Positions 35,444-45,561 of a stretch of DNA of 64,000 nt are shown piece by piece. The first letter of the stretch is position 1. Each line of letters opens with the position of its first letter. The DNA comes from Pseudomonas sp. LP_7_YM (GTDB lineage Bacteria; Pseudomonadota; Gammaproteobacteria; Pseudomonadales; Pseudomonadaceae): positions 1 to 64,000 of the forward strand of contig NZ_SOCT01000012.1 in NCBI RefSeq assembly GCF_004364435.1. The letters run 5' to 3'. The notes beneath the pieces are model-generated. The model did no database searches. It saw only the letters and a program-made list of their open reading frames with translations, and was not told the DNA's origin. The translations under genes were made by a program, and so were the position numbers.

Positions 35444-37972
35444 ATGACGCAAGTCACGGTGAAAGAACTGGCCAAAACGGTCGACACACCGGTAGAGCGC
35501 CTGTTACAGCAGATGCGTGAGGCAGGTCTGCCGCACACCGCCGCCGAGCAAGTTGTGACCGATAACGAAAAACAAGCCTTGTTGACGCACCTGAAAAGCG
35601 GCCACAAGGCTAAAGTGGAAGAACCGCGCAAGATCACTTTGCAGCGTAAAACCACCAGCACCCTGCGCGTTGCTGGCAGCAAAAGCATCAGCGTAGAAGT
35701 GCGCAAAAAGAAAGTCTTCGTACAGCGCAGCCCGGAAGAAATCGAAGCCGAGCGCAAGCGCGAGCAGGACGAACGTCGTGCGGTAGAAAATGCCGCTCGT
35801 CAAAAGACTGAAGAAGAAGCCCGTCAGCGTTCCGAAGAAGCACGCCGTCAGCCGTCTGCTTCTGCGCAGGCTGGCGACGCGGTAGCTGCCAGCGCACCTG
35901 CAGCCGAACCGGCAGCGCAGGCCCGGCCTGTTCAGGAAGCGCCTGCCGCTGCCCCTGCGCCGGTCGCTGATCGCAAGAAGGATGAGCAACGTCGTCCTGA
36001 CAAGCCACGCAATGACGACAACAGTCGTCGCGGTGGTGGTGGCGATAGTGAGCGCAAGAACGCTCCACACCGTGCTTCGGTCAAGGAAAAGGCGCCAACG
36101 CCACGCGTTGCGCCGCGCACTACCGATGAAGAAAGCGATGGCTTCCGTCGCGGCGGTCGTGGCAAAGCCAAACTGAAGAAGCGTAACGCTCATGGCTTCC
36201 AGAGCCCGACCGGTCCTGTGGTTCGTGAAGTGAAGATCGGCGAGACCATCACCGTGGGCGATCTCGCTCAACAGATGTCGGTCAAAGCCGCTGAAATCAT
36301 CAAGTTCATGTTCAAGCTGGGCACTCCAGCCACCATCAACCAGGTACTGGATCAGGAAACTGCCCAACTGGTCGCCGAAGAGCTGGGCCACAAAGTGACC
36401 CTGGTCAGCGACACAGCCCTGGAAGATTCCCTGGCCGAGTCCCTGAAGTTCGAAGGTGAAACGTTCTCCCGTGCACCGGTTGTTACCGTCATGGGTCACG
36501 TTGACCATGGTAAGACCTCGCTGCTTGACTACATCCGTCGTGCCAAGGTTGCCGCTGGCGAAGCCGGTGGTATAACCCAGCACATCGGTGCGTACCACGT
36601 GGAAACCGAGCGCGGCATGGTGACCTTCCTTGACACCCCAGGTCACGCGGCGTTTACAGCCATGCGTGCTCGTGGTGCCAAGGCTACCGATATCGTGATT
36701 CTGGTTGTCGCTGCCGACGACGGCGTGATGCCACAGACCATCGAAGCCGTGCAACACGCCAAGGCTGCCGGTGTTCCGCTGGTTGTTGCCGTGAACAAGA
36801 TCGACAAGCCTGGCGCTGATCTCGATCGTATTCGCAGCGAGCTGTCGGTTCACGGCGTGACCTCCGAAGAGTGGGGCGGTGAAACGCCTTTCGTTTCGGT
36901 GTCTGCGAAGATGGGTACCGGTGTCGACGATCTGCTCGAAGCCGTGCTGCTGCAGGCCGAAGTGCTTGAGCTGGTTGCCACCCCATCGGCGCCTGGCCGT
37001 GGTGTCGTCGTCGAGTCTCGCCTGGACAAGGGCCGTGGTCCGGTTGCGACCGTTCTGGTTCAGGATGGTACATTGCGTCAGGGCGACATGGTGCTGGTCG
37101 GCTCCAACTATGGTCGTGTTCGCGCCATGCTCGACGAGAACGGCAAGCCTATCAAGGAAGCCGGTCCATCGATCCCTGTCGAGATCCTCGGCCTGGACGG
37201 TACACCGGACGCCGGCGACGAGATGAGCGTAGTGGCTGACGAGAAGCGGGCCCGCGAAGTGGCTCTGTTCCGTCAAGGCAAGTTCCGCGAAGTCAAGCTG
37301 GCCCGTGCACACGCAGGCAAGCTGGAAAACATCTTCGAGAACATGGGGCAGGAAGAGAAGAAGACGCTCAACATCGTCCTCAAATCCGACGTCCGTGGTT
37401 CTCTGGAAGCTTTGCAGGGCGCTTTGAATGGCCTGGGCAACGACGAAGTACAGGTACGCGTAGTGGGCGGCGGCGTCGGTGGTATCACCGAGAGCGATGC
37501 CAACCTGGCGCTGGCTTCCAACGCTGTTCTGTTCGGCTTCAACGTGCGTGCTGATGCTGGCGCGCGCAAGATCGTCGAGCAGGAAGGTCTGGACATGCGT
37601 TACTACAACGTCATCTACGACATCATCGAAGATGTCAAGAAAGCCCTCACCGGCATGCTTGGCAGCGACGTCCGGGAGAACATCCTGGGTATTGCCGAAG
37701 TTCGCGACGTATTCCGTTCGCCGAAGTTTGGTGCGATCGCCGGTTGCATGGTCATCGAAGGCGTTGTATTCCGCAACCGTCCGATCCGTGTACTGCGTGA
37801 AGACATCGTGATCTTCGAAGGCGAGCTGGAATCCCTGCGCCGCTTCAAGGATGACGCTTCCGAAGTACGTGCCGGCATGGAATGCGGTATCGGCGTCAAG
37901 AGCTACAACGACGTCAAGGTCGGCGACAAGATCGAAGTCTTCGAGAAGGTCCAAGTGGCTCGCAGCCTCTAA
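35444..37972 (+). CDS. infB: Translation initiation factor IF-2
   Basis: 842 residues. The N-terminal part (about 1-270) has the IF2_N motif (VKELAKTVDTPVERLLQQMREAGL), then a Glu/Arg/Ala/Pro-rich linker and a Gly-rich GGGGDSERK stretch. The GTPase domain has G1 GHVDHGKT (about 351-358), G3 DTPGHAAF, G4 NKIDKP and G5 VSAKMG, followed by the beta-barrel and C-terminal domains that bind fMet-tRNA. Follows nusA by 27 bases. Confidence 0.99.
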   Translation: MTQVTVKELAKTVDTPVERLLQQMREAGLPHTAAEQVVTDNEKQALLTHLKSGHKAKVEEPRKITLQRKTTSTLRVAGSKSISVEVRKKKVFVQRSPEEIEAERKREQDERRAVENAARQKTEEEARQRSEEARRQPSASAQAGDAVAASAPAAEPAAQARPVQEAPAAAPAPVADRKKDEQRRPDKPRNDDNSRRGGGGDSERKNAPHRASVKEKAPTPRVAPRTTDEESDGFRRGGRGKAKLKKRNAHGFQSPTGPVVREVKIGETITVGDLAQQMSVKAAEIIKFMFKLGTPATINQVLDQETAQLVAEELGHKVTLVSDTALEDSLAESLKFEGETFSRAPVVTVMGHVDHGKTSLLDYIRRAKVAAGEAGGITQHIGAYHVETERGMVTFLDTPGHAAFTAMRARGAKATDIVILVVAADDGVMPQTIEAVQHAKAAGVPLVVAVNKIDKPGADLDRIRSELSVHGVTSEEWGGETPFVSVSAKMGTGVDDLLEAVLLQAEVLELVATPSAPGRGVVVESRLDKGRGPVATVLVQDGTLRQGDMVLVGSNYGRVRAMLDENGKPIKEAGPSIPVEILGLDGTPDAGDEMSVVADEKRAREVALFRQGKFREVKLARAHAGKLENIFENMGQEEKKTLNIVLKSDVRGSLEALQGALNGLGNDEVQVRVVGGGVGGITESDANLALASNAVLFGFNVRADAGARKIVEQEGLDMRYYNVIYDIIEDVKKALTGMLGSDVRENILGIAEVRDVFRSPKFGAIAGCMVIEGVVFRNRPIRVLREDIVIFEGELESLRRFKDDASEVRAGMECGIGVKSYNDVKVGDKIEVFEKVQVARSL

Positions 37973-38127
37973 ACCGCGAGCTTCAGGAGCCATGCTGCCA
38001 TCGCATGCAAATGCCTGGCGCATCATGGACTCTAAACGCAACGCCCGGTCCGGCTTCTGCCAGGCCGGGCGTTTGCCGCTTTCAGACTGCACAGCTTTTG
38101 CTGTGAGTCAGTGACAGGTAACAAGAC

Positions 38128-38529
38128 ATGGCAAAAGAATACAGCCGTACTCAACGTATCGGCGATCAGATGCAACGCGAACTGGCTCAGTTGATTCGCC
38201 GCGAAGTGAAAGACCCGCGTGTGGGTCTGGTCACCATCACCGCAGTCGACGTCAGCCGTGACGTGGGCCACGCAAAGGTCTTCATCACCGTGATGGGCCA
38301 GGACAATGCCGAAGACATTGCCCAGTCCATCAAGGTGCTGAACTCCGCTGCGGGCTTCCTGCGCATGCAACTGGCCCGGGAAATGAAGCTGCGCAGCGTG
38401 CCTCAGCTGCACTTTCATTACGACGAAAGCGTCGTGCGCGGTGCACATCTGTCGGCATTGATCGAGCGTGCAGTGGCAGAAGACGGTCAGCATGAGCCAA
38501 CTCCCAAGCAAGACGGTCCGGAGGAGTAA
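38128..38529 (+). CDS. rbfA: Ribosome-binding factor A
   Basis: 133 residues. A KH-type cold-shock factor that matures 16S rRNA (KEYSRTQRIGDQMQRELAQLIRREVKDPRVGLVTITAVDV). Between infB and truB; about 155 bases separate it from infB, containing nothing I recognise. The truB start lies just after its stop. Confidence 0.97.
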   Translation: MAKEYSRTQRIGDQMQRELAQLIRREVKDPRVGLVTITAVDVSRDVGHAKVFITVMGQDNAEDIAQSIKVLNSAAGFLRMQLAREMKLRSVPQLHFHYDESVVRGAHLSALIERAVAEDGQHEPTPKQDGPEE

Positions 38530-38533
38530 AGGC

Positions 38534-39451
38534 GTGGCTCAGGTCAAGCGTATCCGCCGCAATGTCAGCGGCATCATCCTGCTCGACAAGCCTTTGGGGT
38601 TCACTTCCAATGCGGCCCTGCAGAAGGTTCGTTGGCTGCTCAATGCGGAAAAGGCCGGCCACACCGGTAGCCTCGATCCATTGGCGACCGGTGTGCTGCC
38701 GTTATGCTTCGGCGAGGCGACCAAGTTCTCCCAATACCTGCTCGATTCCGACAAGGGTTACGAAACCCTGATGCAGTTGGGCAAGACCACAACGACGGCA
38801 GACGCCGAAGGCGAGGTGTTACAAACTCGCCCGGTGACCGTTGGTCGCTCCGATATCGAGGCTGCGCTGCCCGGTTTTCGCGGACAAATCAGCCAGATAC
38901 CGCCGATGTACTCCGCTCTCAAACGTGATGGCCAGCCGTTGTACAAGTTGGCTCGTGCAGGGGAAGTGGTGGAGCGTGAACCGCGTTCTGTTACTATTGC
39001 GCGCCTGGAATTATTGGCGAGCGAAGGCGAAACCGCGAGACTGGCCGTCGACTGCAGCAAAGGCACCTATATCCGTACCCTCGTGGAGGATATCGGTGAG
39101 CAACTTGGCTGTGGTGCGTATGTTGCCCAGTTGCGTCGTACCCAGGCAGGCCCTTTCACCCTCGCGCAGACGGTAACGCTCGAAGAGCTGGAAGCAGTGC
39201 ATGCCGAGGGGGGAAATGAGGCGGTTGATCGTTTCCTGATGCCTTCCGACAGCGGCTTGCTCGACTGGCCTCTGTTGAAGTTTTCCGAGCACAGTTCGTT
39301 TTACTGGTTGCATGGTCAGCCAGTCCGCGCCCCGGACGCGCCGAAGTTTGGCATGGTGCGGGTGCAGGATCATGAAGGACGCTTCATCGGAATCGGTGAA
39401 GTGAGCGAAGACGGGCGGATTGCGCCGCGTCGACTGATTCGGTCGGAATGA
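38534..39451 (+). CDS. truB: tRNA pseudouridine(55) synthase TruB
   Basis: 305 residues. Isomerises U55 in the T-loop of tRNAs. The catalytic Asp lies in HTGSLDPLATGVLPLC; the PUA-like C-terminal domain is present (HGQPVRAPDAPKFGMVRVQDHEGRFIGIGEV). GTG start 38534 with GGAGGAG about 8 bases upstream, 4 bases after rbfA. Confidence 0.97.
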   Translation: MAQVKRIRRNVSGIILLDKPLGFTSNAALQKVRWLLNAEKAGHTGSLDPLATGVLPLCFGEATKFSQYLLDSDKGYETLMQLGKTTTTADAEGEVLQTRPVTVGRSDIEAALPGFRGQISQIPPMYSALKRDGQPLYKLARAGEVVEREPRSVTIARLELLASEGETARLAVDCSKGTYIRTLVEDIGEQLGCGAYVAQLRRTQAGPFTLAQTVTLEELEAVHAEGGNEAVDRFLMPSDSGLLDWPLLKFSEHSSFYWLHGQPVRAPDAPKFGMVRVQDHEGRFIGIGEVSEDGRIAPRRLIRSE

Positions 39452-39597
39452 CCGGACCCGTCATGACAGGTTTCTGACATGGCGGTTGAGGGTGGCTGTT
39501 AACAGGCATGGTCACTCCTCACTTTTTAATACGAGAGTCTGCTCTCGGCCTGTTGAAACCTCTCTCTGGAGCGGTTTCCTGATAAAGGAATGCCCAC

Positions 39598-39867
39598 ATG
39601 GCACTCAGCGTTGAAGAAAAAGCTCAGATCGTAACCGACTACCAGCAAGCTGTTGGTGACACGGGTTCGCCAGAAGTGCAAGTTGCACTGCTGACCATCA
39701 ACATCAACAAACTGCAAGGCCACTTCAAGGCCAACGGTAAGGACCACCACTCCCGTCGTGGTCTGATCCGTATGGTAAACCAGCGTCGTAAGCTGCTGGA
39801 TTACCTGAAAGGTAAGGACGTTAGCCGTTACAGCGCCCTGATCGGTCGTCTGGGTCTGCGTCGCTAA
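39598..39867 (+). CDS. rpsO: Ribosomal protein S15
   Basis: 89 residues, exact family length. MALSVEEKAQIVTDYQQAVGDTGSPEVQVALLT start, with GKDHHSRRGL for 16S binding. It lies between truB and pnp; the 146-base leader could host S15 autoregulation, but no structure can be proven by eye. Confidence 0.99.
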   Translation: MALSVEEKAQIVTDYQQAVGDTGSPEVQVALLTININKLQGHFKANGKDHHSRRGLIRMVNQRRKLLDYLKGKDVSRYSALIGRLGLRR

Positions 39868-40040
39868 TAACGTCGCAGTAAGAGGTTGGTCGTCTGCCAG
39901 TATTCGCCGGTTTACCGGGGTTTCTGACAGGCCTCCAGCCTCTAGTTTTATCTGGACTGCCGAAGGGGCCGATTCCCCTCGCTGCCCAAGAATTCGCAAG
40001 AAACTAGTTCCCCCAAGAGCCACAAAGAAGGTAGGAAACC

Positions 40041-42146
40041 GTGAACCCGGTAATCAAGAAATTTCAATTCGGTCAATCGACCGTAACCCTGGAGACAGGC
40101 CGCATCGCCCGTCAAGCTTCTGGTGCGGTATTGGTCACCGTTGACGACGACGTCACCGTGCTCGTGACTGTGGTCGGCGCCAAGCAAGCAGACGCCGGCA
40201 AAGGCTTCTTCCCACTTTCCGTTCACTATCAGGAAAAAACCTACGCTGCCGGCAAGATCCCAGGCGGTTTCTTCAAGCGTGAAGGCCGTCCTTCGGAAAA
40301 AGAAACCCTCACTTCGCGTTTGATCGACCGTCCGATCCGCCCCCTGTTTCCCGAAGGCTTCATGAACGAAGTGCAGGTTGTCTGCACCGTCGTTTCCACC
40401 AGCAAGAAAACCGATCCGGATATCGCTGCGATGATCGGTACGTCGGCAGCGCTGGCAATCTCCGGTATTCCTTTCGACGGCCCGATCGGTGCCGCGCGTG
40501 TGGCTTTCCATGAAAGCACCGGCTACCTGCTGAACCCGACTTACGAGCAACTCAAGGCATCGAGCCTGGACATGGTTGTAGCCGGTACCGAAGAAGCGGT
40601 ACTGATGGTCGAATCCGAAGCCAAAGAGCTGACCGAAGACCAGATGCTGGGCGCCGTGCTGTTCGCCCACGATGAATTCCAGTCGGTGATCAAGGCCGTC
40701 AAAGAGCTGGCAGCCGAAGCCGCCAAGCCTGTCTGGAATTGGGCTCCGAAAGCTGAAGCGACCGAATTGCTGGGCGCTATCCGCTCCGAGTTCGGCGCTG
40801 CCATCTCCGAGGCCTACACCATTACCGTCAAGGCCGACCGCTACGCTCGCCTGGGCGAGTTGAAGGATCAGATCGTTGCCAAGCTGGCTGTCGAAGAGGG
40901 CAGCCCGTCTGCCTCCGAAGTCAAAGCCGCATTCGGTGAAATCGAATACCGCACCGTTCGCGAAAACATCGTTAACGGCAAGCCTCGTATTGACGGTCGC
41001 GACACCCGTACCGTGCGTCCGCTGAACATCGAAGTTGGCGTTCTGCCAAAGACCCACGGTTCGGCATTGTTCACTCGTGGCGAAACTCAGGCGCTGGTCG
41101 TTGCCACCCTGGGTACCGCACGTGACGCGCAGTTGCTTGACACCCTTGAAGGCGAGAAGAAAGACCCCTTCATGCTGCACTACAACTTCCCTCCGTTCTC
41201 GGTGGGCGAGTGTGGTCGCATGGGCGGCGCTGGTCGTCGTGAAATCGGTCACGGCCGCCTGGCCCGTCGTTCGGTTCAGGCCATGCTGCCAGCCGCTGAT
41301 GTGTTCCCGTACACCATCCGCGTCGTATCGGAAATCACCGAGTCCAACGGTTCCAGTTCCATGGCTTCGGTCTGCGGCGCTTCCCTGGCACTGATGGACG
41401 CCGGTGTGCCGATGAAGGCACCGGTTGCCGGTATCGCCATGGGTCTGGTCAAGGAAGGCGAGAAGTTCGCCATCTTGACCGACATCCTGGGTGACGAAGA
41501 CCACCTCGGCGACATGGACTTCAAAGTAGCCGGTACCGCCAAAGGCGTCACCGCGCTGCAGATGGACATCAAGATCAAGGGCATCACCGAAGAGATCATG
41601 GAGATCGCCCTGGGCCAGGCCCTGGAAGCTCGCCTGAATATCCTCGGCCAGATGAACACCATCATCGGTCAGTCGCGTACCGAGCTGTCGGAAAATGCTC
41701 CGACCATGATCGCGATGAAGATCGACACCGACAAGATCCGTGACGTCATTGGTAAAGGTGGTGCAACCATCCGCGCCATCTGCGAAGAAACCAAGGCTTC
41801 GATCGACATCGAAGACGACGGCTCGATCAAGATCTTCGGCGAAACCAAGGAAGCGGCTGAAGCAGCACGTCAGCGCGTTCTGGGCATCACCGCTGAGGCC
41901 GAGATCGGCAAGATCTACGTCGGCAAGGTTGAACGCATCGTCGACTTCGGCGCATTCGTCAATATCTTGCCGGGTAAAGATGGCCTGGTTCACATTTCCA
42001 TGCTGAGCGATGCTCGAGTAGAGAAAGTGACCGACATTCTGAAAGAAGGTCAGGAAGTCGAAGTGCTGGTACTGGACGTTGATAACCGCGGCCGCATCAA
42101 GCTGTCGATCAAAGACGTAGCAGCTGCCAAAGCTTCGGGCGTCTAA
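40041..42146 (+). CDS. pnp: Polyribonucleotide nucleotidyltransferase (PNPase)
   Basis: 701 residues. 3'-5' phosphorolytic exoribonuclease. Two RNase PH cores (GGFFKREGRPSEKETLTSRLIDRPIRPLFP and PPFSVGECGRMGGAGRREIGHG), then KH (IGKGGATIRAICEETKASIDIEDDG) and S1 (YVGKVERIVDFGAFVNILPGKDGLVHISML). GTG start 40041, with AGGTAGG 5 bases before. The last gene of the block before a strong terminator. Confidence 0.98.
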   Translation: MNPVIKKFQFGQSTVTLETGRIARQASGAVLVTVDDDVTVLVTVVGAKQADAGKGFFPLSVHYQEKTYAAGKIPGGFFKREGRPSEKETLTSRLIDRPIRPLFPEGFMNEVQVVCTVVSTSKKTDPDIAAMIGTSAALAISGIPFDGPIGAARVAFHESTGYLLNPTYEQLKASSLDMVVAGTEEAVLMVESEAKELTEDQMLGAVLFAHDEFQSVIKAVKELAAEAAKPVWNWAPKAEATELLGAIRSEFGAAISEAYTITVKADRYARLGELKDQIVAKLAVEEGSPSASEVKAAFGEIEYRTVRENIVNGKPRIDGRDTRTVRPLNIEVGVLPKTHGSALFTRGETQALVVATLGTARDAQLLDTLEGEKKDPFMLHYNFPPFSVGECGRMGGAGRREIGHGRLARRSVQAMLPAADVFPYTIRVVSEITESNGSSSMASVCGASLALMDAGVPMKAPVAGIAMGLVKEGEKFAILTDILGDEDHLGDMDFKVAGTAKGVTALQMDIKIKGITEEIMEIALGQALEARLNILGQMNTIIGQSRTELSENAPTMIAMKIDTDKIRDVIGKGGATIRAICEETKASIDIEDDGSIKIFGETKEAAEAARQRVLGITAEAEIGKIYVGKVERIVDFGAFVNILPGKDGLVHISMLSDARVEKVTDILKEGQEVEVLVLDVDNRGRIKLSIKDVAAAKASGV

Positions 42147-42166
42147 CGCTATATAGCTCCGGCTGT

Positions 42167-42196
42167 AAAAAGGGCCCGTATAGGGCCCTTTTTTTT
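42167..42196 (+). terminator. Terminator after pnp
   Basis: AAAAAGGGCCC-GTATA-GGGCCCTTTTTTTT: a strong hairpin followed by eight T. Ends the rimP-pnp gene group. Confidence 0.95.
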
Positions 42197-42441
42197 CGAT
42201 TGCAATTAATGGCTTACAGCGTAGGAAGGCACTCCGTCGGCAGACGCGAACATGCATCTTGCAAGCGGAACTTTTGATAAACGGGCAATCTGCACGACGG
42301 TAGTGAACTGGAAGTTTTTTAACCTGCTGATTTATAAGGTAAAAACAGCTCATCGAGATGTGGCACAGCGATTGCGATATACCAGTAACCCTGCGGCCAA
42401 CGAGGTTGGCGCAGTTTCTGAGAAAAACAGGAGTTACTCGT

Positions 42442-42798
42442 ATGAAGAAGTTCGCTATCGCTGCTGCTACCGCCACTGCTCTGACCCTGACTCTGGCTAA
42501 CGTAGCCATGGCTCAGACCTCTACTCAAGCTCAAGCGCCTATGACGGTTGCTTCAGGCGAAGTCAATAAAACTAAAGAAGCCACTGCTGACACCTGGATC
42601 ACTACCAAAGTCAAATCCGACCTGCTGACTGAGAAAGGCATCCCAGGTTCCGATATCAAGGTTGAGACCAACAAAGGCGTGGTTTCCCTGTCGTCGACCG
42701 TCGCTGTCACTGATGCTCAAAAGGCTACCGCCGTTGCTATCACCAAGAAAATCAAAGGCGTAAAAGCCGTTTCGGCTGACGGCCTGAAAGCTGAGTAA
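42442..42798 (+). CDS. Periplasmic BON-domain protein
   Basis: 118 residues. Signal peptide MKKFAIAAATATALTLTLANVAMA, then one BON domain (TWITTKVKSDLLTEKGIPGSDIKVETNKGVVSLSSTVAVTDAQKATAVAITKKIKGVKAV), as in OsmY-like envelope proteins that bind membranes. AGGAG lies 8 bases ahead of the ATG. Monocistronic, with a terminator downstream. The stress role is inferred from the family. Confidence 0.92.
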   Translation: MKKFAIAAATATALTLTLANVAMAQTSTQAQAPMTVASGEVNKTKEATADTWITTKVKSDLLTEKGIPGSDIKVETNKGVVSLSSTVAVTDAQKATAVAITKKIKGVKAVSADGLKAE

Positions 42799-42899
42799 TC
42801 AATTTCCAGGAACCGTACGAACGGGCGATTGAAGGCCAGGGAGGTCGTCAGTCGATCGATTGAAGGTTCATGCGAAGGCCACAAGGATGTGGCCATTAC

Positions 42900-42935
42900 A
42901 AGCCCTGGCGCTCGCGTCGGGGCTTGTTTTATTCA
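42900..42935 (+). terminator. Terminator after the BON-domain gene
   Basis: AAGCCC...GGGCTT stem followed by GTTTTATT, about 100 bases after the stop. Confidence 0.8.
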
Positions 42936-43026
42936 GGGGCTGGCTAACTCAAGCGAAATGAACGCAGCCTGTGTCGCAGCATGAAGCGACCCTGTTACAG
43001 ATGCATTCTGCCGAGTCATCAGTGCC

Positions 43027-43821
43027 TCACGACACTTCTGCAAAATCACTCAGCACATCGTCACGCAGCGCAATGAACCGCGCATCGCTGCGATTGCGTG
43101 GGCGTGGCAAGTCGATGTCGAGGATGCGCCGAATCCGCCCCGGATGCGGTTGCATGACCACCACACGATCACCCAGATACACCGCCTCATCCACATCATG
43201 GGTCACGTGGACCATGGTGATTTTTTCCTGCTGCCAGATGTTCTGCAGTTCGCGTTGCAGGCGAGTGCGGGTCAATGCATCGAGCGCGCCGAAAGGCTCG
43301 TCCAGTAACAACACACTGGGACGATTCACCAAGCCGCGGGCGATTGCCACGCGTTGCGCCATGCCGCCGGAAATCTGATGCGGATAGGACTCGGTGAAGT
43401 CCTGGAGACCCACCAGATGAATATGCTCGCGTACGGTTTCGCGCTTTTGCGCAGGTGTCAGCGGCGCGTTTTTCAACCCCACGGCGACGTTCTGTTCCAC
43501 GGTCAGCCACGGGAACAGACGATGATCCTGAAACACGATGCCGCGCTCAAGCCCCGTGCCCTTGATCGGTCTGTCATCGAGCAGGAGGCGCCCGTCGAAT
43601 TCCTCATCAAGCCCCAGAATCAGCCGCAGCAGGGTCGATTTGCCGCAACCGCTGGCGCCGACGATGGTAATGAATTCGCCAGGAGCGATGTCCAGCTGAA
43701 TGTTGTCCAGCACGTGCAGCGGCGTGTCGTTGCCGGTGCCGGAGAAGTGCTTGCTGATGTGCTCCAGACGCAGCCCGTTGCCTTGCGGTGTTGAAAGGGG
43801 AAGCGGTTGACTGGCAGACAT
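43027..43821 (-). CDS. ABC importer ATPase of the sulfonate/sulfate-ester type
   Basis: 264 residues. Walker A GASGCGKST, signature ISGGMAQRVAIARGL, Walker B LLLDEPFGALD and the H-loop HVTHDVDEAVYLGDRVVVM are all intact. SsuB/TauB class. It energises uptake with the two permeases just upstream. Last gene of the organosulfur operon; its start lies 40 bases from the permease stop. Confidence 0.93.
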   Translation of the reverse strand: MSASQPLPLSTPQGNGLRLEHISKHFSGTGNDTPLHVLDNIQLDIAPGEFITIVGASGCGKSTLLRLILGLDEEFDGRLLLDDRPIKGTGLERGIVFQDHRLFPWLTVEQNVAVGLKNAPLTPAQKRETVREHIHLVGLQDFTESYPHQISGGMAQRVAIARGLVNRPSVLLLDEPFGALDALTRTRLQRELQNIWQQEKITMVHVTHDVDEAVYLGDRVVVMQPHPGRIRRILDIDLPRPRNRSDARFIALRDDVLSDFAEVS

Positions 43822-43860
43822 GGTGGATTCCTTTGAATGCGTAATGGTCGAGAGGAAAGA

Positions 43861-44649
43861 CTAGCGAGGTGCGATGCCGTACAGCCGTTGCATACGACGC
43901 TCCAGTCGGCGTGCCAGAACGTTTAGCCCCCAACCGACCAGCCCGATGATGACCATGCCGAACAGCACCAGATCCATCATGAAATGCTCGCTGCCGTCGA
44001 TCAGCGTGTTGCCGATGCCGTCGCCTGAGACCAGCAGGTATTCAGCGCCGATGGTGGCAAGCCATGAGTACACCAGCGCCAGATAAATCCCGGTAAAGAT
44101 CGAAGGCAGCGCTGCGGGCAGCATCACCCCGACGATGGTTTGCCAGCGACTGAAGCCATACACCTTGGCCACTTCCACAAACGCGTTGGGTACGTTGCGC
44201 AGACCGTCGCAGGTGTTGACCACCACGGGCACCAGTGCCGCCAGAGAAAGAAAGACCACCTTGGCCACGTCACCCAGGCCGAACCACACCGAAATCAGCG
44301 GGATCCAGGCGAACAACGAAATCTGCTTGAACGTATTGAAACTTGGTCCCACCAGCCGCTCGAACAATCGCGAGAAGCCCAGCAGGCAGCCGAGGACCAG
44401 GCCCAGTACAGTGCCGATGAAAAAGCCGCTGAGGTCGCGTGCCAGACTCGACGAAATCGCCCGCCAGAACTGGCCAGAAGTCACCTGTTCCCAGGCGGTA
44501 ACCGCGACCGTCTGCGGCGACACCAGCAGGCCCGAATCACTCCAGCCCTGGTTCGCCGCCAGCCACCAAAGGGCGACACCTGCCACGGGCACGACCCAGC
44601 CGCGATAGCGATGTTGCCCAGAGGTGGGTGTGACTGCCAATGAACTCAT
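43861..44649 (-). CDS. ABC importer permease of the sulfonate/sulfate-ester type (second)
   Basis: 262 residues, about six membrane helices. The EAA-type loop that meets the ATPase is EVAKVYGFSRWQTIVGVMLPAALPS. SsuC/TauC class, with the sulfur operon genes on both sides. Its ATG overlaps the stop of the preceding permease by 4 bases, so translation is coupled. Having two permease genes suggests a heterodimeric channel. Confidence 0.93.
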   Translation of the reverse strand: MSSLAVTPTSGQHRYRGWVVPVAGVALWWLAANQGWSDSGLLVSPQTVAVTAWEQVTSGQFWRAISSSLARDLSGFFIGTVLGLVLGCLLGFSRLFERLVGPSFNTFKQISLFAWIPLISVWFGLGDVAKVVFLSLAALVPVVVNTCDGLRNVPNAFVEVAKVYGFSRWQTIVGVMLPAALPSIFTGIYLALVYSWLATIGAEYLLVSGDGIGNTLIDGSEHFMMDLVLFGMVIIGLVGWGLNVLARRLERRMQRLYGIAPR

Positions 44650-45557
44650 GCCAATCTCCCCGGCGTCACTGTCCGACCCTTGTTGAGACGCCGCTCGATG
44701 ACTTCGAACCCACGATCGATCAACAGCCCGACGGTGCCGACCACTACAACCGCCGCCATCACCAGATCCAGCTGAAACAACTGACGTCCGTAAGCAATCA
44801 GATAGCCCAGGCCTTCACTGGAGGCGAGCAGCTCGACCACCACCAGCGACAGCCAGGCTTTGGTGAAGCCCAGGCGCAGCCCGGTGAAGATCGGCGCAAT
44901 CGCGCATGGCAGGACGATGTCGGTGACGATCTGACGCTGACTGAAGCCGTAAGCCTGACCCACTTCCAGCAGGCGCTTGGGCGCTTGATTAAACGCCTGC
45001 AAGGTACACAGGGTGACCGGCACTAGCGCTGCATGGGCGATAAGTACGTATTTTAAGGGCTCGCCGATGCCGAACAGCAGCAGGGCGAAGGGCATCCAGC
45101 CCAACACCGGGATCTGCACCAGTGCGTTGAAGGTGGGCAGCAGGTAGTCCTCGACGGTCTTCGACAGCCCCATGCACAGCCCCAGCGTTACACCAAGCCC
45201 GGAGCCGATCAGAAAACCCGCCAGTACCCTTTGCAGACTGGCCGAGGCGTTGAGCCAAAGATCGCCGGTGGTGAACAGATCCGTCAGCGTTTGATAGACG
45301 TAAGCTGGCGGCGGCAGTACCTGCTCGGAAAGCCATCCGCGCTCGGTGCCCAGATACCAGAGGCCCAGCAGCGCGGCGGGCAGCAGCCACGACAGCGCGA
45401 GGTTCAGCGTGCGGATTTGCCAGGCTTTACGAGGACGCGCAGCAGTGGCCACGCGCCGTGGCGGGCGAGCCGGGACGTTAGGCAGACGTTCCACAGGCGC
45501 CAGTGTCTTGGCTGGCGACTGTCGTGGATCGAGCGCGGTTGCGGTGGCTCTGGCCAT
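44646..45557 (-). CDS. ABC importer permease of the sulfonate/sulfate-ester type (first)
   Basis: 303 residues. An extended cytoplasmic N-terminus (about 1-40, Pro/Arg-rich) precedes six membrane helices; the EAA loop is EVGQAYGFSQRQIVTDIVLPCAIAP. It is paralogous to the next permease. ATG 45557 has GGAGGCTGAT upstream, read from the last codons of the binding protein. Confidence 0.92.
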   Translation of the reverse strand: MARATATALDPRQSPAKTLAPVERLPNVPARPPRRVATAARPRKAWQIRTLNLALSWLLPAALLGLWYLGTERGWLSEQVLPPPAYVYQTLTDLFTTGDLWLNASASLQRVLAGFLIGSGLGVTLGLCMGLSKTVEDYLLPTFNALVQIPVLGWMPFALLLFGIGEPLKYVLIAHAALVPVTLCTLQAFNQAPKRLLEVGQAYGFSQRQIVTDIVLPCAIAPIFTGLRLGFTKAWLSLVVVELLASSEGLGYLIAYGRQLFQLDLVMAAVVVVGTVGLLIDRGFEVIERRLNKGRTVTPGRLA

Positions 45558-45561
45558 GGCA

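Noticed and set aside
35504..38092. A very long open frame (862 codons) antisense to infB
   Set aside because: It is a shadow of infB, whose GC-rich codons leave the opposite strand open. No family motif or ribosome site is present; the plus strand carries a full IF-2.
39948..42509. An 853-codon open frame antisense to pnp
   Set aside because: Covers the whole pnp gene and part of the BON gene leader in reverse; it has no recognisable domain and no start signal.
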